Positions 21,446 to 32,629 of a stretch of 64,000 nt of DNA are shown here, piece after piece. This stretch comes from Rhodamnia argentea (taxonomy: Eukaryota > Streptophyta > Magnoliopsida > Myrtales > Myrtaceae). A program made the translations under genes and the position numbers. Position 1 is the first letter of the stretch. Each line of letters starts with the position of its first letter. The notes beneath the pieces are model-generated. The model ran no database searches. It worked only from the letters and a program-made list of their open reading frames with translations, and was not told the origin of the DNA. The stretch spans positions 21,755,294 through 21,819,293 of the forward strand of contig NC_063155.1 of the NCBI RefSeq assembly GCF_020921035.1, given 5' to 3'.

Positions 21446-22080
21446 ATTCTAACTTCACAACAGCCAATCTTAGCTCACAACATATATTTTAGGAGAGTAT
21501 ACGTCATTGCTGCCCTATGTAGATATGTCGACGTTGGCTTAATTGATAGTTAAGGAATTGTTCTGAATGCGTGGTTGTTTAGATGCGCAAACCCTAGTTT
21601 GGTTCCTTTCACTAGTAACCACAAATAGTTTCATTTCATGTTAAGGCCACCAATCAAGGTTGTGATCATGTCTTATACTACTTGATTCATCCATTTAATT
21701 AAGGCGACATTTCGTGGTCCAAGCTTTCATGATCTAAAGCGTACGATCTGCTGTTGCTACCTTTGTTTTATTCTAACCTATTTAGTGAAGGATATAAATG
21801 ATGGCCTTATAGGCTAACTTTACTAGCTTTTCAATTCATTTCTCCAAAAGTTCACTTTCTTTGGCAATTATTGATGTCCACCCCTTTTCCCTCTCACTTA
21901 CCATATTTGATTTCATGCTCTAAATTTGCAAAAGAATTGTTCAATTCTCCTAACGGATATGTACTGGTATACGTACAAGCTTGACACAGCAACTTCGCCA
22001 CATAAGTAGAGATGACATGTGGATAACATAATTGGTGTTTTCCTGTAATATAATAAGGTTCTCTATACTCATCGAAATGG
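21446..22080. other. spacer, nothing recognised
   Basis: AT-rich sequence with no open frame above 70 codons and no recognisable element. Confidence 0.4.
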
Positions 22081-22084
22081 GCAA

Positions 22085-22400
22085 AATTGTCCAAAGAATC
22101 CTCGGCCTATTATATGGCGGCCAATTTAGTCATTAACCTTTTAATTGTGCCAATTTAATCATAAATCTTTTGATAATTTATCAATTTAGTCATAAATTCT
22201 CTAACAATCTATTAGTGCAGTTCTTCCATCCAGTTATCTAAATAATATATTTATGACTAGATTGACAAATCGTCAAAAAAATTTAGGACAAAATTGGCAA
22301 GTTATCAAAATATTTAAGACTAAATTGGTACAATCGAACAACTAAGGACTAAATTGATCGTCGTACAACATGTTTAGAACTTTTTGGACGATTATTCCCT
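22085..22400. mobile_element. foldback/MITE-like element (subfamily B, copy 2)
   Basis: Begins near 'cctattatatggcggccaatttag' and ends with the inverse 'ctaaattgatcgtcgtacaacatg'. Tandem 'gtcataaa..ttttg..caattta' units make up each arm. Non-coding. Confidence 0.6.
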
Positions 22401-22549
22401 TTGAAATGTAATGCCTGGATGTTCGATTTGATTTGACAGAATGATACGATAAATTACCGACGGGCCACGTTCAACGGCGGACAACGTTACATCGTGTCAA
22501 TATTAGTCTTGATTTCTATCTCTGGCTTTATTCTTTGATCAAGTTGTGG

Positions 22550-22804
22550 TCAACCTTTGGCCAGGTCTTTCAACTGAAACAGTGGAATACCATTTCGAGG
22601 CTCCCAATGGGTTGATTGGGCCGAAATGGTGGAATGTTGATATTTCCAAATGTTGATTATCGAGACTTTCTCATGCTCGTTCGGTTCAACTATGACATCA
22701 TTGCCAATTTCAAGTTGTTTTTCTTTCTCGATGGTCTCTTTGAAGAAGAGATCCAGATGTTTTTTCTTGACTAAATCGGTCAACACGTTCATCGGTTCTC
22801 TCAT
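22550..22804 (-). CDS. unassigned ORF, 84 aa
   Basis: An ATG-initiated frame on the minus strand with a charged, protein-like composition (Lys/Glu-rich first half, then INIWKYQHST). I recognise no family, and it lies between two foldback elements. It may be a fragment of a lost gene or chance. Confidence 0.15.
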   Translation of the reverse strand: MREPMNVLTDLVKKKHLDLFFKETIEKEKQLEIGNDVIVEPNEHEKVSIINIWKYQHSTISAQSTHWEPRNGIPLFQLKDLAKG

Positions 22805-22989
22805 TTAAGGGTCGCAATTACCGTGAGGTTCTTTCAGTTTGGACTGGTTTTTCGACTTTCTTTCCTCGTAAATATCATATGTTTTTTTTTTCTTTGTTTG
22901 TTCTTCTCCATTGTTTATTCAAATGTGAACTTGTAAAGGTTAATTACGGCAGCCCGAAAAAAGAAACTTAGGTAATACAAATCACAAAG

Positions 22990-23825
22990 AAGGGAAAAGT
23001 ACAATATGAGTGTCAATATTTGTACACGACGTTCACTTTAGTACCAATATTTTTTTTTTTTGCGTCACTTAAGTGTCAATTTTTTGAAAAACGGTTATTT
23101 CAGTACCAACTCCAGTGAACTTCATCGGAAATCCTACGTGGCATCCATGTGGCTTGCCGGAGCTTCCAAGTCAACAATAAAAAAAAAGCAAAAAGTTAAA
23201 AACATTAAAAAAATAAAAAAAAAAATAAAAAAAAAAAAAACAAAGTCTAGTGTAGTGACGAGGGCTGGGGGATGGATGAGCCACGGCAACCCCCGCCGAG
23301 GCCTTGCCAAGGTCGGTGAGGCCCGGCCATTGTCGGCCTCGCCTAGCGACGGCCAAGCCTTGTCAAGCCGTCGCTAGGCGAGGTCGGTCAAGGCCGGGTC
23401 TTGCCGACCTTGGAGAGGCCTTGGCCTCAGTGACCCCCCACCCCTTGCCGGCCATTGTCGACGATGGTGGGGGCGGTGGCGACGAGGGCTCACAGCCCTC
23501 GCCGCTGCAAGACTCACGGTTCCCTTATTTATTTATTTATTTATTTTTTAGGCTATTTTTCTATTTAATTTTAATTTTTTTAAAAATAATTATTTTTAAG
23601 TTGAACAATCCATGCAGACTTTTAAAAAATTGACAAGTAACATTAACAATTTAATAAAAAATTCCACGTGTACTGTTTGGTAGGAATTAGCACTTAAATA
23701 ATCATTTTTGGCCGAAATTGGCGGTGATCGTTTTTTTTTTATTTGGCACTTAACCGATCCGAAAATTTTTTTGGCACAAAAGTGAGCACCGTACACAAAT
23801 ATTGGCACTCCTGCTGTACTTTTTT
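22990..23825. mobile_element. foldback/MITE-like element, 'gtgtcaatatttgt' family, GC-rich core
   Basis: Ends are inverted copies (left 'aaaagtacaatatgagtgtc', right end the inverse with 'ggcactcctgctgtactttt'). The centre at about 23275-23520 is GC-rich and repeats words such as GGCCTTGCC and CGAGGCC in both orientations, flanked by an A-rich tract on the left and a T-rich tract on the right. No convincing protein: the GC block is open in several frames because of composition. Confidence 0.6.
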
Positions 23826-24009
23826 CAAAAATCTTGACATCGCCATTTTAAGGTTTCCAAAAGTTAATTTGACATCATTGCATGCGTAAAGATATGGATT
23901 AAAATTGTGATTGGTGAATGTATCGCGTTTAGGTTTGACGGTGTGAATTTTCAACCTGCTACATTGCTGGTTATATATATTTACTATGCATTATTATCAT
24001 GATGAAGAT

Positions 24010-24768
24010 TAGGGAAAATTACTAAAAAAATACTAAACCTATTGCAATTATGTCAATTCAGTTTTAAACCCTCTTTTTTGACCAATTGAGTTTTAGACCT
24101 TTTCACATTTTTCAATTAAGTCCATCTGACCAATATTGACTAGCAATTGATGACATAAACACCGACCGTCCATTGGCCTACCTATGTGGCATTGCTGGTG
24201 TTGACGTGAATTTTTTAAAATTTAATTTTTTCTATCTTTTTTTTTTTTTTGGTTTAGGCCGACAGGAGACCACCGATCACCGACCGAGACCTGTTGACTT
24301 TCGCTAGCTAGCAGGCGAGGGCTTGCGACCCTCGTCTAGTGGCCGGCGAGCACTCGTAACCCTCACCCAAATATGAGCAAGGGCTGCGAGCCCTCGCTTA
24401 GTGGTCGGGGAGGACTTGCTGCCCTTGCACTCGATTGGCGTGGACTACGAACAGTCGTTGAATAGAGTGAGGGCCAGGCCACAAGCCCTCGCTAGATAGA
24501 GCGAGGGCCATGAGCCCTAACCTAGTGACTGGCTGGAGGAAGAAGGAGAAGAAAAGAAAAAGAAAAGAAAAGAAAAGACGAGAAAAAAAAATTGAAATAT
24601 AATTAAAATTGCCACGTCAGCGCTGGCCGGTAAAATTGGTTGAATGGAATGAATTAGCAAGAATGCAAAAGGTTTATGACTCAATTGACAAAAAAAAAAT
24701 GTTTAAGACTGAATTGATGCAATTGCAATAGGCTTAGGACTTTTTTTTGGTAATTTTTCCTCGAGAAT
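24010..24768. mobile_element. foldback/MITE-like element with GC-rich core (copy 3)
   Basis: The left terminus 'gggaaaattactaaaaaaat' and the right terminus, inverse of 'aaaaattaccaaaaaaaag', match those of the copies at 3500 and 14595. The GC-rich centre (about 24255-24535) repeats GCGAGGGC and GAGCCCTCGC; T-rich and purine-rich (aaaagaaaag) tracts flank it. Confidence 0.65.
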
Positions 24769-25394
24769 GGTACCCTCGATTTGATATATTTTTTTTATAG
24801 CTTATTAGGGAGAAAATATGGGAAAATGTCGCCTAAATTAAAATCATGACCTACTTTTCTTCCGGCAATAAGGAAAAAATTAATCGGCTTATGATCAACT
24901 TGGGTTTGTTTCGTCATCATCTAGTGATCTAGTTATTTACATTTCTCGCTCAAAGCTTGAATTCAAAAAGAATAATTTGCGTATTTCCTTATGGTCATTG
25001 GCAAAACACATGAACTCTTGCACCCCCAATGATCATCTGTTGTATACCCAAAGGTGTCATCATAATTATAACGAGAATCGGTTAAGTTCTCTAAGAGTCT
25101 CACATGCTCCATTATTAAAAGACAATAAAATAGTTGTCGAATCTTTTTTAGAACACCATATGCCTCTAAGATGTTTTCGCACAAGACTGTTCAGCAAGAC
25201 CCTATCGATTTAGTCGCACAAGGTCATAAAATGTTGAATAGAAAATAGACGAATGATCGGGACGTGAACTATTTCTCATTGTTCTAGGGAGTAATTTGAT
25301 TGAGGGAATGGTGTGCAAGACAATGTACCATTGCAACCAAATGGAAGACGAAAAAGAGAAGATGCAAATCCAGAACAAGAGGCACACATGCCAA
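24769..25394. other. spacer, nothing recognised
   Basis: AT-rich with overlapping short frames at 24963-25387 that carry no domain I recognise. Confidence 0.4.
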
Positions 25395-25800
25395 TTACAT
25401 AGGGATAAGTATCCACAAAATCTTAGACCTATTATATGGCGGTTAATTCAGTCCTAAATCTTTCAATTGTACCAATATAGTCATGTTAATTTAGTCATAA
25501 ACCTTTAAATTGTTCCAATTCAAGATTTGCCGATTTAGTCCTAAATATTTTGATAATTTGTCAATGCAATCATTTCTACCAATATAGATTTTTGACTAAA
25601 TTGACAAATTTCAATAGGTTTAGGACTAAATTGGAAAAATTTCAAAAGGTTTAGGGCTAAATTAGCAAAATTTCAAAAGATTTAGGACAAAATTGGAAAA
25701 TTGCTAAAATGTTTAGGATTAAATTGATATAATTAAGTGATTTAAGATTGAATTGACCATCGTACAATAGATTTTTGACTTTTTGAATGATTTTCTCTAA
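25395..25800. mobile_element. foldback/MITE-like element (subfamily B, copy 3)
   Basis: Left end 'cttagacctattatatggcg' with units 'gtcctaaa...caattg'; the right half is the inverse, ending 'cgtacaatagatttttgact'. The right arm holds at least four tandem 'aggtttaggactaaattgg' units, showing clearly that the arms are tandem arrays. Confidence 0.6.
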
Positions 25801-28800
25801 TTACACAACAACCAACTTTTGAATATATGATTTTCTTTTTTTTTTTTGGCAATTTTAAGATCTGGCAATTTAATAAATTTTTGGGTTTATTTTTGTCATC
25901 ACATCCGGTGATCCTGAGCACCTTCATCTCTAAAATTTATTAAAACTACCTAGAAAAAGGCCCTTTTTTTTTTGGTCAAACCTAGAAAAAGGCCCTTGAC
26001 CACATCTTAATTTTCTCTTGCCAACCAACCCCTCGAAAAGAATCCACCTGCTCAAATGATTATACCTATAGCGGTCAAGTTTAAAAGGCAAACAACAAGT
26101 CTAAATCAATGGTGAATCGATAGCAAATCCACAAAAAGTTATTAAGAGGGTCGATTCAAAATTGCACTCCCGCAGGCAAGTGTCTTCGTTTTTCTTGGTG
26201 TTGTTGGACTTTTGTTTGGTCATCTTCTACAACTAATGCAACAAGAAATGATCATGACATGTTCATCAACCTCTCTCTCTCTCTTTTTTTTCTCCACACG
26301 AAATATATCGTGTTGTTCAATCACGTCCACTAACTTAATCAATAGGGGATTTCGTGCACAACCCTATCTACTGTAGTCTCAAATCAAAATTTTCTTCGTA
26401 TTTTCCCTATCGAAAATATACATGAGAACTCAAACAATTTGAGCGGTTCGTCCTTTGAAGCGATATGATATGATCTTAGTATTTGCAAAGAAAGTACATA
26501 ATGCCAATAGTTAACAACGTGTGTAAACCAATGCTTTTGCCCATTTTTTTGCAAGGGTTGTGTATCTAAAAATTTCTATTTTATGAGTTAGTTCACAAAG
26601 AACTCATACTAAGCTTTGACACGTTCTAATTCTATAATTATGACAAGGACTACTATCCGGTCCACCGTCAATATTGGGAAAAATCCTCCCACTGTCATCG
26701 TTGGATAAGTGATACTCGTGTTTGACCAAAAAATAAAAAATAAATGTGATACTCGTGTATGTAGCTAGTTCTCTAATCGAACCAATTTTATTATGTGCAC
26801 AATAATGAGGATATAGTTGCATCTAAAAATATCTCTCTCTTCTCCATAACTATTGTGCATTGTCAATTTTATCACGTTTCATGCAAAAGTAGTATGATTA
26901 ATATTTGCATATACATTGAGATTTTAAACAAAAAAAAAAAAAACCTCCTTAATCTCCCATGGCAAGGACTCATTTGATTAAACACGATACATTTAACATA
27001 TCCAGAAGTGTATTTTACTATTAATCTACATGGACAAAAAGATTCATTGTGTGTAAAGCTCGAGAAAATATTGCGTAAGCTAGATTTATCAAGTCAATAA
27101 GAAGATACTCACAGTCCCATCCCGCGGAAACTTTGAAATTAGCGGGACCCATCAGCGCACGTGGCGAGATTTGAGTGGAGCGCCTTCTTGTCTGACTTGG
27201 CGAGTTTGACCTATGTTACCCTTCAAGCATCAGTAGAGCGCTTTCACATTGATCTCATTGTCAGCCGATGGAGATCAGTCTAGCCACAACTCAGCAAGCC
27301 GTCACGCCGACGTCACGGTGCCATTTACGTCTTGATTGGCGGGGGGGGAGTGATGTGGTTAATTTGGATTGGCAGGGGTAGGTTAATTTAGGTAAAAACA
27401 CGATGAAATTTCCACAGTATGGTGCGAGGGGCGGGCACAATCTGGGTCAAGCCGCTCGGTGAACATCACTTCCCACGAGGCTGACTCGTTTCTCCTTCTG
27501 CTGCAGCAGCATCGGTTGACGTTGACTCGAGTCGTCCCCCCTCTCTCTCTCTCTCTCTCTCTCTAATGGCGGTTTGAGCGGTTGACAGGTTTTCGATCGG
27601 TGGAAGACGACCAAACCATTGCACAAGTGCACAGGTCCGAACTCGGGGAGTCTTGTGGTTTTTTCTTTTCTGAAGATTTCTGGTCGTTTCTCTTTGCTGT
27701 ACGAATCGGTCACGGAGGAGAGTCCCTCGTTGAAATCAGTTGCATTAGATTGTGACTTGAATTGGGCGGCAATGCGTTTTCCAAGTAAACGGTTCGGGGG
27801 TTGGGGAGGTTAGGACCGACGGACCCCCGATAGGGAGAGGCGAATTTGATGGCATAGGCGGCGTGCAAATCAGGTTCACCTACACATGTCAAATGGTTAG
27901 GATTTAACCGGTTAATGAAACTTACGGGATGGTTCTTCGGACCTTTAGATAACCGAGCCTTTGCTACACTCGAGCCCTACTTCATCAAGGAAAGGGGATT
28001 GCAACTTTTTTTTGTCTTTCTTTTTTCGAAACCTAAAGGAAATTGAGGGAAACGTATAGCTATGAGCAATGAGATGAACATAATTAATCACATTTTTTTC
28101 TTGAAGGGGTTTGCAAGCGTGCATGTTTCCAGAGTCCTGCTATTACCGGTCTTGCCAGCTCGCCGATGGCTTTACCTAGTGAGAGGAGTTGATTGGTTTT
28201 TGTTTGGTTATTTGTCTACTTTTGCATGGAGATTCATTTAAAAGAAAGTAATTTGGACACATTGGTTTTGTCTTGCGGTATAAAGACATTTTAAAACCTA
28301 CCATTGATGAGAAATCATGCTTACGAAAAATCGAAAATGACTATCCATTCACCTTAGGTATGGTCGTGTGTAGATCCGTCGAATTGGATTATATACCCCT
28401 TTCTTAACTCAAATTTGATAGGTTGAGTTATTATATGAGTTAGTTATATTCAGTAAATAAGTCAAAATGAGTTTAAAATAATAAAATAAAAAATAATATG
28501 AGTATCAAATGGGTTAACGACTTACTTATATACAATCCATCTTTATCAACTGTCTCTTTACTCTCTCTCTCTCTCTCTCACTCTCGCTACTTTGATCTCT
28601 CACCTCAATTTGAATATGATTTTTTCAGATTAGGTTAAATATGGAAGTGATTTAACAATATGAGTCGGTCACTAGATTTGTATTGTATGAAAATGGATCA
28701 AAACGTGTTAAACGAAATCAATTTGGATCGGTCTATCTTCAATCCAATTCAATCCTCCCGTTTGACGGGTCTAGTCGTGCGTTTACGAGTCATGAAAATT

Positions 28801-30875
28801 ATCTAACTTTCCTTTCTTTGCAAGCCTCTATCCCAACCTAATTTTAAACCGAGAGATGGAGAATTCGACCACTAAATCAAATGGACCACATAAGGGTGCA
28901 TCAAGGCCCAATCAACCCCCCTTAGTACAATATGTCATGCGAATAAGTGATTTGACCCAAACGAAGACTTGGAACATGGAACTTGAAACGTGGTAATCCA
29001 TCCCAAGAAGTTCCAACGCACTACATAAAGCTTTTACGTGGACAAAGGATCCAAACCTGTGTGTGACTCGGTCAAGTCTCATCCGAGAGTTCATCCAAGT
29101 GATTTTACAGCTTCACATTTTTACATGTCACCTAAGTGAAATGTCAAGTTGCGCTTTCAAATATTTTTCGCGAGTTTTTTTCCTTTTTCTCGATTTAGAC
29201 AAGGACGTATCGTCTTTGACAGAATCAAAAAAAGTGAGTTTGATGTAGTAAGGACCGATTCAAGTTATATACCATTTACCCATATCGCTCATAAATGAAA
29301 TAGACACTCTTTTCGTGGCATTTCTTTTCCGGAACTAAGATCCTTGTAGATTAAAGATAAAATGACATATTCGTTTATATTCCATGATAGTTACGACCGT
29401 CATATCTTGTCCTAATCTAACACCGAGCTTTTATACGGCGCGCAAATTGCGTGCTTTTTATTTCATTTTATTTACGCAACCCGTCTTCATCGCCGTTAAT
29501 TGGACAGTTGTAAATTCGAAAAGCCGACGGACTACTCAAATCGGTAGTGATGGCTATGAGTTGTGTGCAAACGAAGGGCACATATCTTGTACAATTAGAA
29601 CTTTTACCCTTTAATTCCTAATTCACTATTCATTCGAGGTTTAAAATCTTGTAGTGGGGCAGTCAACTTTGTTGTGCAGAGACCGGCCTTCACTTTGCAC
29701 CATATAATACGAGGTGAATAAAGAGATGCGTCTCATGTTTTGTCTTCACAGAAACATTATTAAATTCTAGAAGCCTATCGCCAATTAAAGTCACTTTTTT
29801 TTGTTCCAAGGAAGAAAAAAATCACACCTAATGAGTATTGACGTGATTTCTAAGTTCTTTGTATTTATAAGTATGAAGCACTTTCAGCACTAGTATAATA
29901 TTTTTTATGGTGGGTAATAGTAATGCACACATCTCGCAACTTTCTTCTAGAAAGATATACTCCTCTTTGTACGCCGTGATTATCTCGGCAACATCATTCT
30001 CTTTATACTTGGCATATGGTGCTGCGCCTTAGATTGCTTAAAGCCGTGTTTGATAATCACGTTAAGTGCGTTTGGTAATCACTGACTATACAGAACTTTG
30101 TTGATTGGTTTAATTAACCAAAAAAGAAGAAGAAATCACTCAATGTGATAAGTGAGCACGACTTACTTAATTGCTTAAACAATAAAATGTAGCAGGGAGG
30201 AATAAAATATTTTAAAATTCAATGATTGGTAAGAAAACTACCATTTTATTTTCATTTGTTACCGAACAATAAATTTTGTTTTTGTTTTTTTTTTTTTCAT
30301 TTTTAGTAGTTATAGACTGTGTGCATGTCCCGGCAAACTCGGCCCATTTGGATGATGGGTTTGAGACTCAAGGAAATTGGGCCAGTTGGAATCATAGTGG
30401 GCCAAAAAATTGACTTAGGAATGAATCCAATCCAACCCAGCAGTACAGTACTAAAAGCATTTTCGCATTGACTGTTCGCGTCTAGTGTTGCCATACGATA
30501 CAGGTGAAATTATTCGTATCAATTCGTGTCATCACCAGAATAGTTTGTGACATTAAATTGTGCGACCATTAGGGAATCCTTACCAACAAATATCGGTGCG
30601 ATGATTCGATGCTCTTTTTTCCAAGCGAGCATTTAAGTGGCATAACTTTAGGAAACCGATCATTTAAGTGCATCTGCAATTTTCCTTGCTTGAAAGTCTC
30701 ACGGGGCACTTATTTGATAAATCGTGGAACGCGGCTTGCTGGAGTGTAGATTTTCCGGCAAGAAAATTGCCAATGTCACTTAAGTGGTGGTCTTTTAAAA
30801 AGCATTTAAATAATCATTTAAAAAGTTAGAGATACGTGTATTAGAAGTCATAAAATTTGTCATGAAAATTCGATA
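25801..30875. other. gene desert, about 5 kb
   Basis: AT-rich spacer with CT microsatellites (about 27540-27565 and 28560-28579) and many short frames lacking known domains. A block at about 28360-28790 has ends resembling the 'gtgtagatccg' tips of hAT-type elements but no coding sequence. The GC-richer stretch at about 27120-27850 could be a promoter or leader, but I cannot attach a gene to it. Confidence 0.4.
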
Positions 30876-30879
30876 AAGT

Positions 30880-31705
30880 TTTAAAACTTTCAGAAAGTGC
30901 AATCAAGTCCTAAATTTTGTCAAATTGGTGCAACCGAGTCCTTCCGTTAGTTTTGTCCAATTTGGCTGACGAAAAATGTTGACGTAACATTTTTTTTCTT
31001 ATTACTTCCTCTCTCCTAAGTGGTGCTCACATGGCTAAAACAAGAAAGACAAGTCTAAAATGATGTTGTTTTGGCCCAAATTTAATTTTTAACATTATTA
31101 ATTAAATTAAATTTAAAAACTAAATTAAAAAAAACCAACAAGGGCCCTACGGACATTGTTGACCCCACATAGCTGGAAGGGTTGGCGATGGTGGGGTGAC
31201 GGCTGATCGGAGTCATCGGCGACCCTAATTGATTGTAGACAAGGGTCGAGGCCCTCCCTTAGATCGAGCCGAGGGTTGCTAGTGGTTGGGTGGCCTGACT
31301 GGGACGTCACCCACCTCCCTTAGTCGGCGGTGGACCCGAATGGGATGTCGCCCACCCCCTTAGTTAGCGGTGGCCCTTGACCCGATCTAGGGGAGGGCCG
31401 CGACTCTCGATGCTTTTTTGTTGTTATTTATAATTTTATTTCATTTTGTACTTTAAATATATATTAAAAATTAGATTTGAACTAAAATGACGTCGTTTTG
31501 GACTTATTATTCTTGTTTTAGCCACGCCAAAGTCACGTGGTAGAGAGAAAGTAATAAAAATGCCACATCAATATATTCCGTTAGTCGAATTGGATGGAGT
31601 TAATGGAAGAACTCGATTTCATCAATTTAATCAGTTTTAGGACTTGATTGCATTTTCTGAAAGTTTTAAGACTCAATTGTATTTTCGTGCTAATTTTTAG
31701 GACTT
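30880..31705. mobile_element. foldback/MITE-like element, 'gcaatcaagtcct' family, GC-rich core
   Basis: The left arm (about 30885-31060: 'gaaagtgcaatcaagtcct', 'ccttccgttag') and right arm (about 31490-31690, inverted: 'aggacttgattgcattttct', 'ttccgttagtcgaattgga') are clear inverted repeats. The GC-rich centre at about 31140-31410 includes repeated GTCGCCCACC phrases. No transposase is encoded. Confidence 0.65.
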
Positions 31706-32629
31706 TCAGTTTCAGCAAAGATATCCCAAAAAGTTATAATGATGAGCAGTGTGCGAAAGTCCTGACACTGTTAGCGCTGTTATCCTCAAAGGAATCTGTT
31801 CATGTGATTTTGATGTCAATCTCAGCAATCCCGAATTTTGTCCTATGTTTCCTAAGAGACCCCGGCCCGGTATGTGTCCCCAAAATGATGAGGAACTCAC
31901 TTGTAGGAATACCTATGAATAGAGAGGCATCAATCAACTGGATTCTGGTCAGAGAACTTTCACGAGTAATTTCTATGGTTGAAGCTTAATCTGTTTTGAA
32001 TTGTTTGAAGCTTGTCATAGCAACGTCAAACAGATGACGTCTTACGAATCTGTTTTGACTTGTTTAGGACTTCCTGCTGCTGTTCAAGAACTTCAATCAA
32101 ATATAGAGCGGCCAGTCTCTGATAGAGCTTGAATAGCCCAGATGGGGTGTGGATTCTTCCTCCAAGGAGACGACAGATTCGATGCTGATCATCACAATGG
32201 GTGAAAGTAGGAGATTCAACTATGGAAACCGTGGATGACCCAAACGAAAAATCTGTAAAATTAGATGAATGTGAAGGAAATTGGTTGGTCTCCGTTCAAG
32301 AACGGCCCCAAATAATTTGGAGGGCACAATCGATGATGATGGTACAGCGACTTGTTGGGATGGGCGACGTATGGGACCATCACTTAGTGCTCGCCACACA
32401 AGTCCCTTCACCACCTCCACGCCAAGCCAAACCCGTCCCAATCTCCAAAGCCTTTGGTTCCTCCTGATTCTTGCTCTTGAATCATATGTCTCGAAAGAGA
32501 TAATAGTAAGCGCCAACGAAGTGCTTGATTCTTGAAAGCTATCGTTTTTCTCCTACCCGTTTGGGCATTTCGGTCGTCCGTTGTTTCTGTAGTTGCTTCC
32601 GGGTCGAACTTCTTCTTCTTTTTTCTTGC
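31706..32629. other. upstream region of the BASS4-like gene
   Basis: Promoter and probable 5' leader of the downstream transporter. There is no clear TATA box, which is common for nuclear genes of plastid proteins. Open frames at 31648-31989 and 32201-32535 on both strands show no recognised domain. Confidence 0.4.

Noticed and set aside
23060..23633. Open frames through the GC-rich centre of a foldback element.
   Set aside because: They arise from repetitive GC words and run into poly-A and poly-T tracts; not protein-like.
24240..24600. CRISPR-like regular repeats in foldback arms.
   Set aside because: Units are degenerate, adjacent without unique spacers, arranged as inverted arrays, and the genome is plant.
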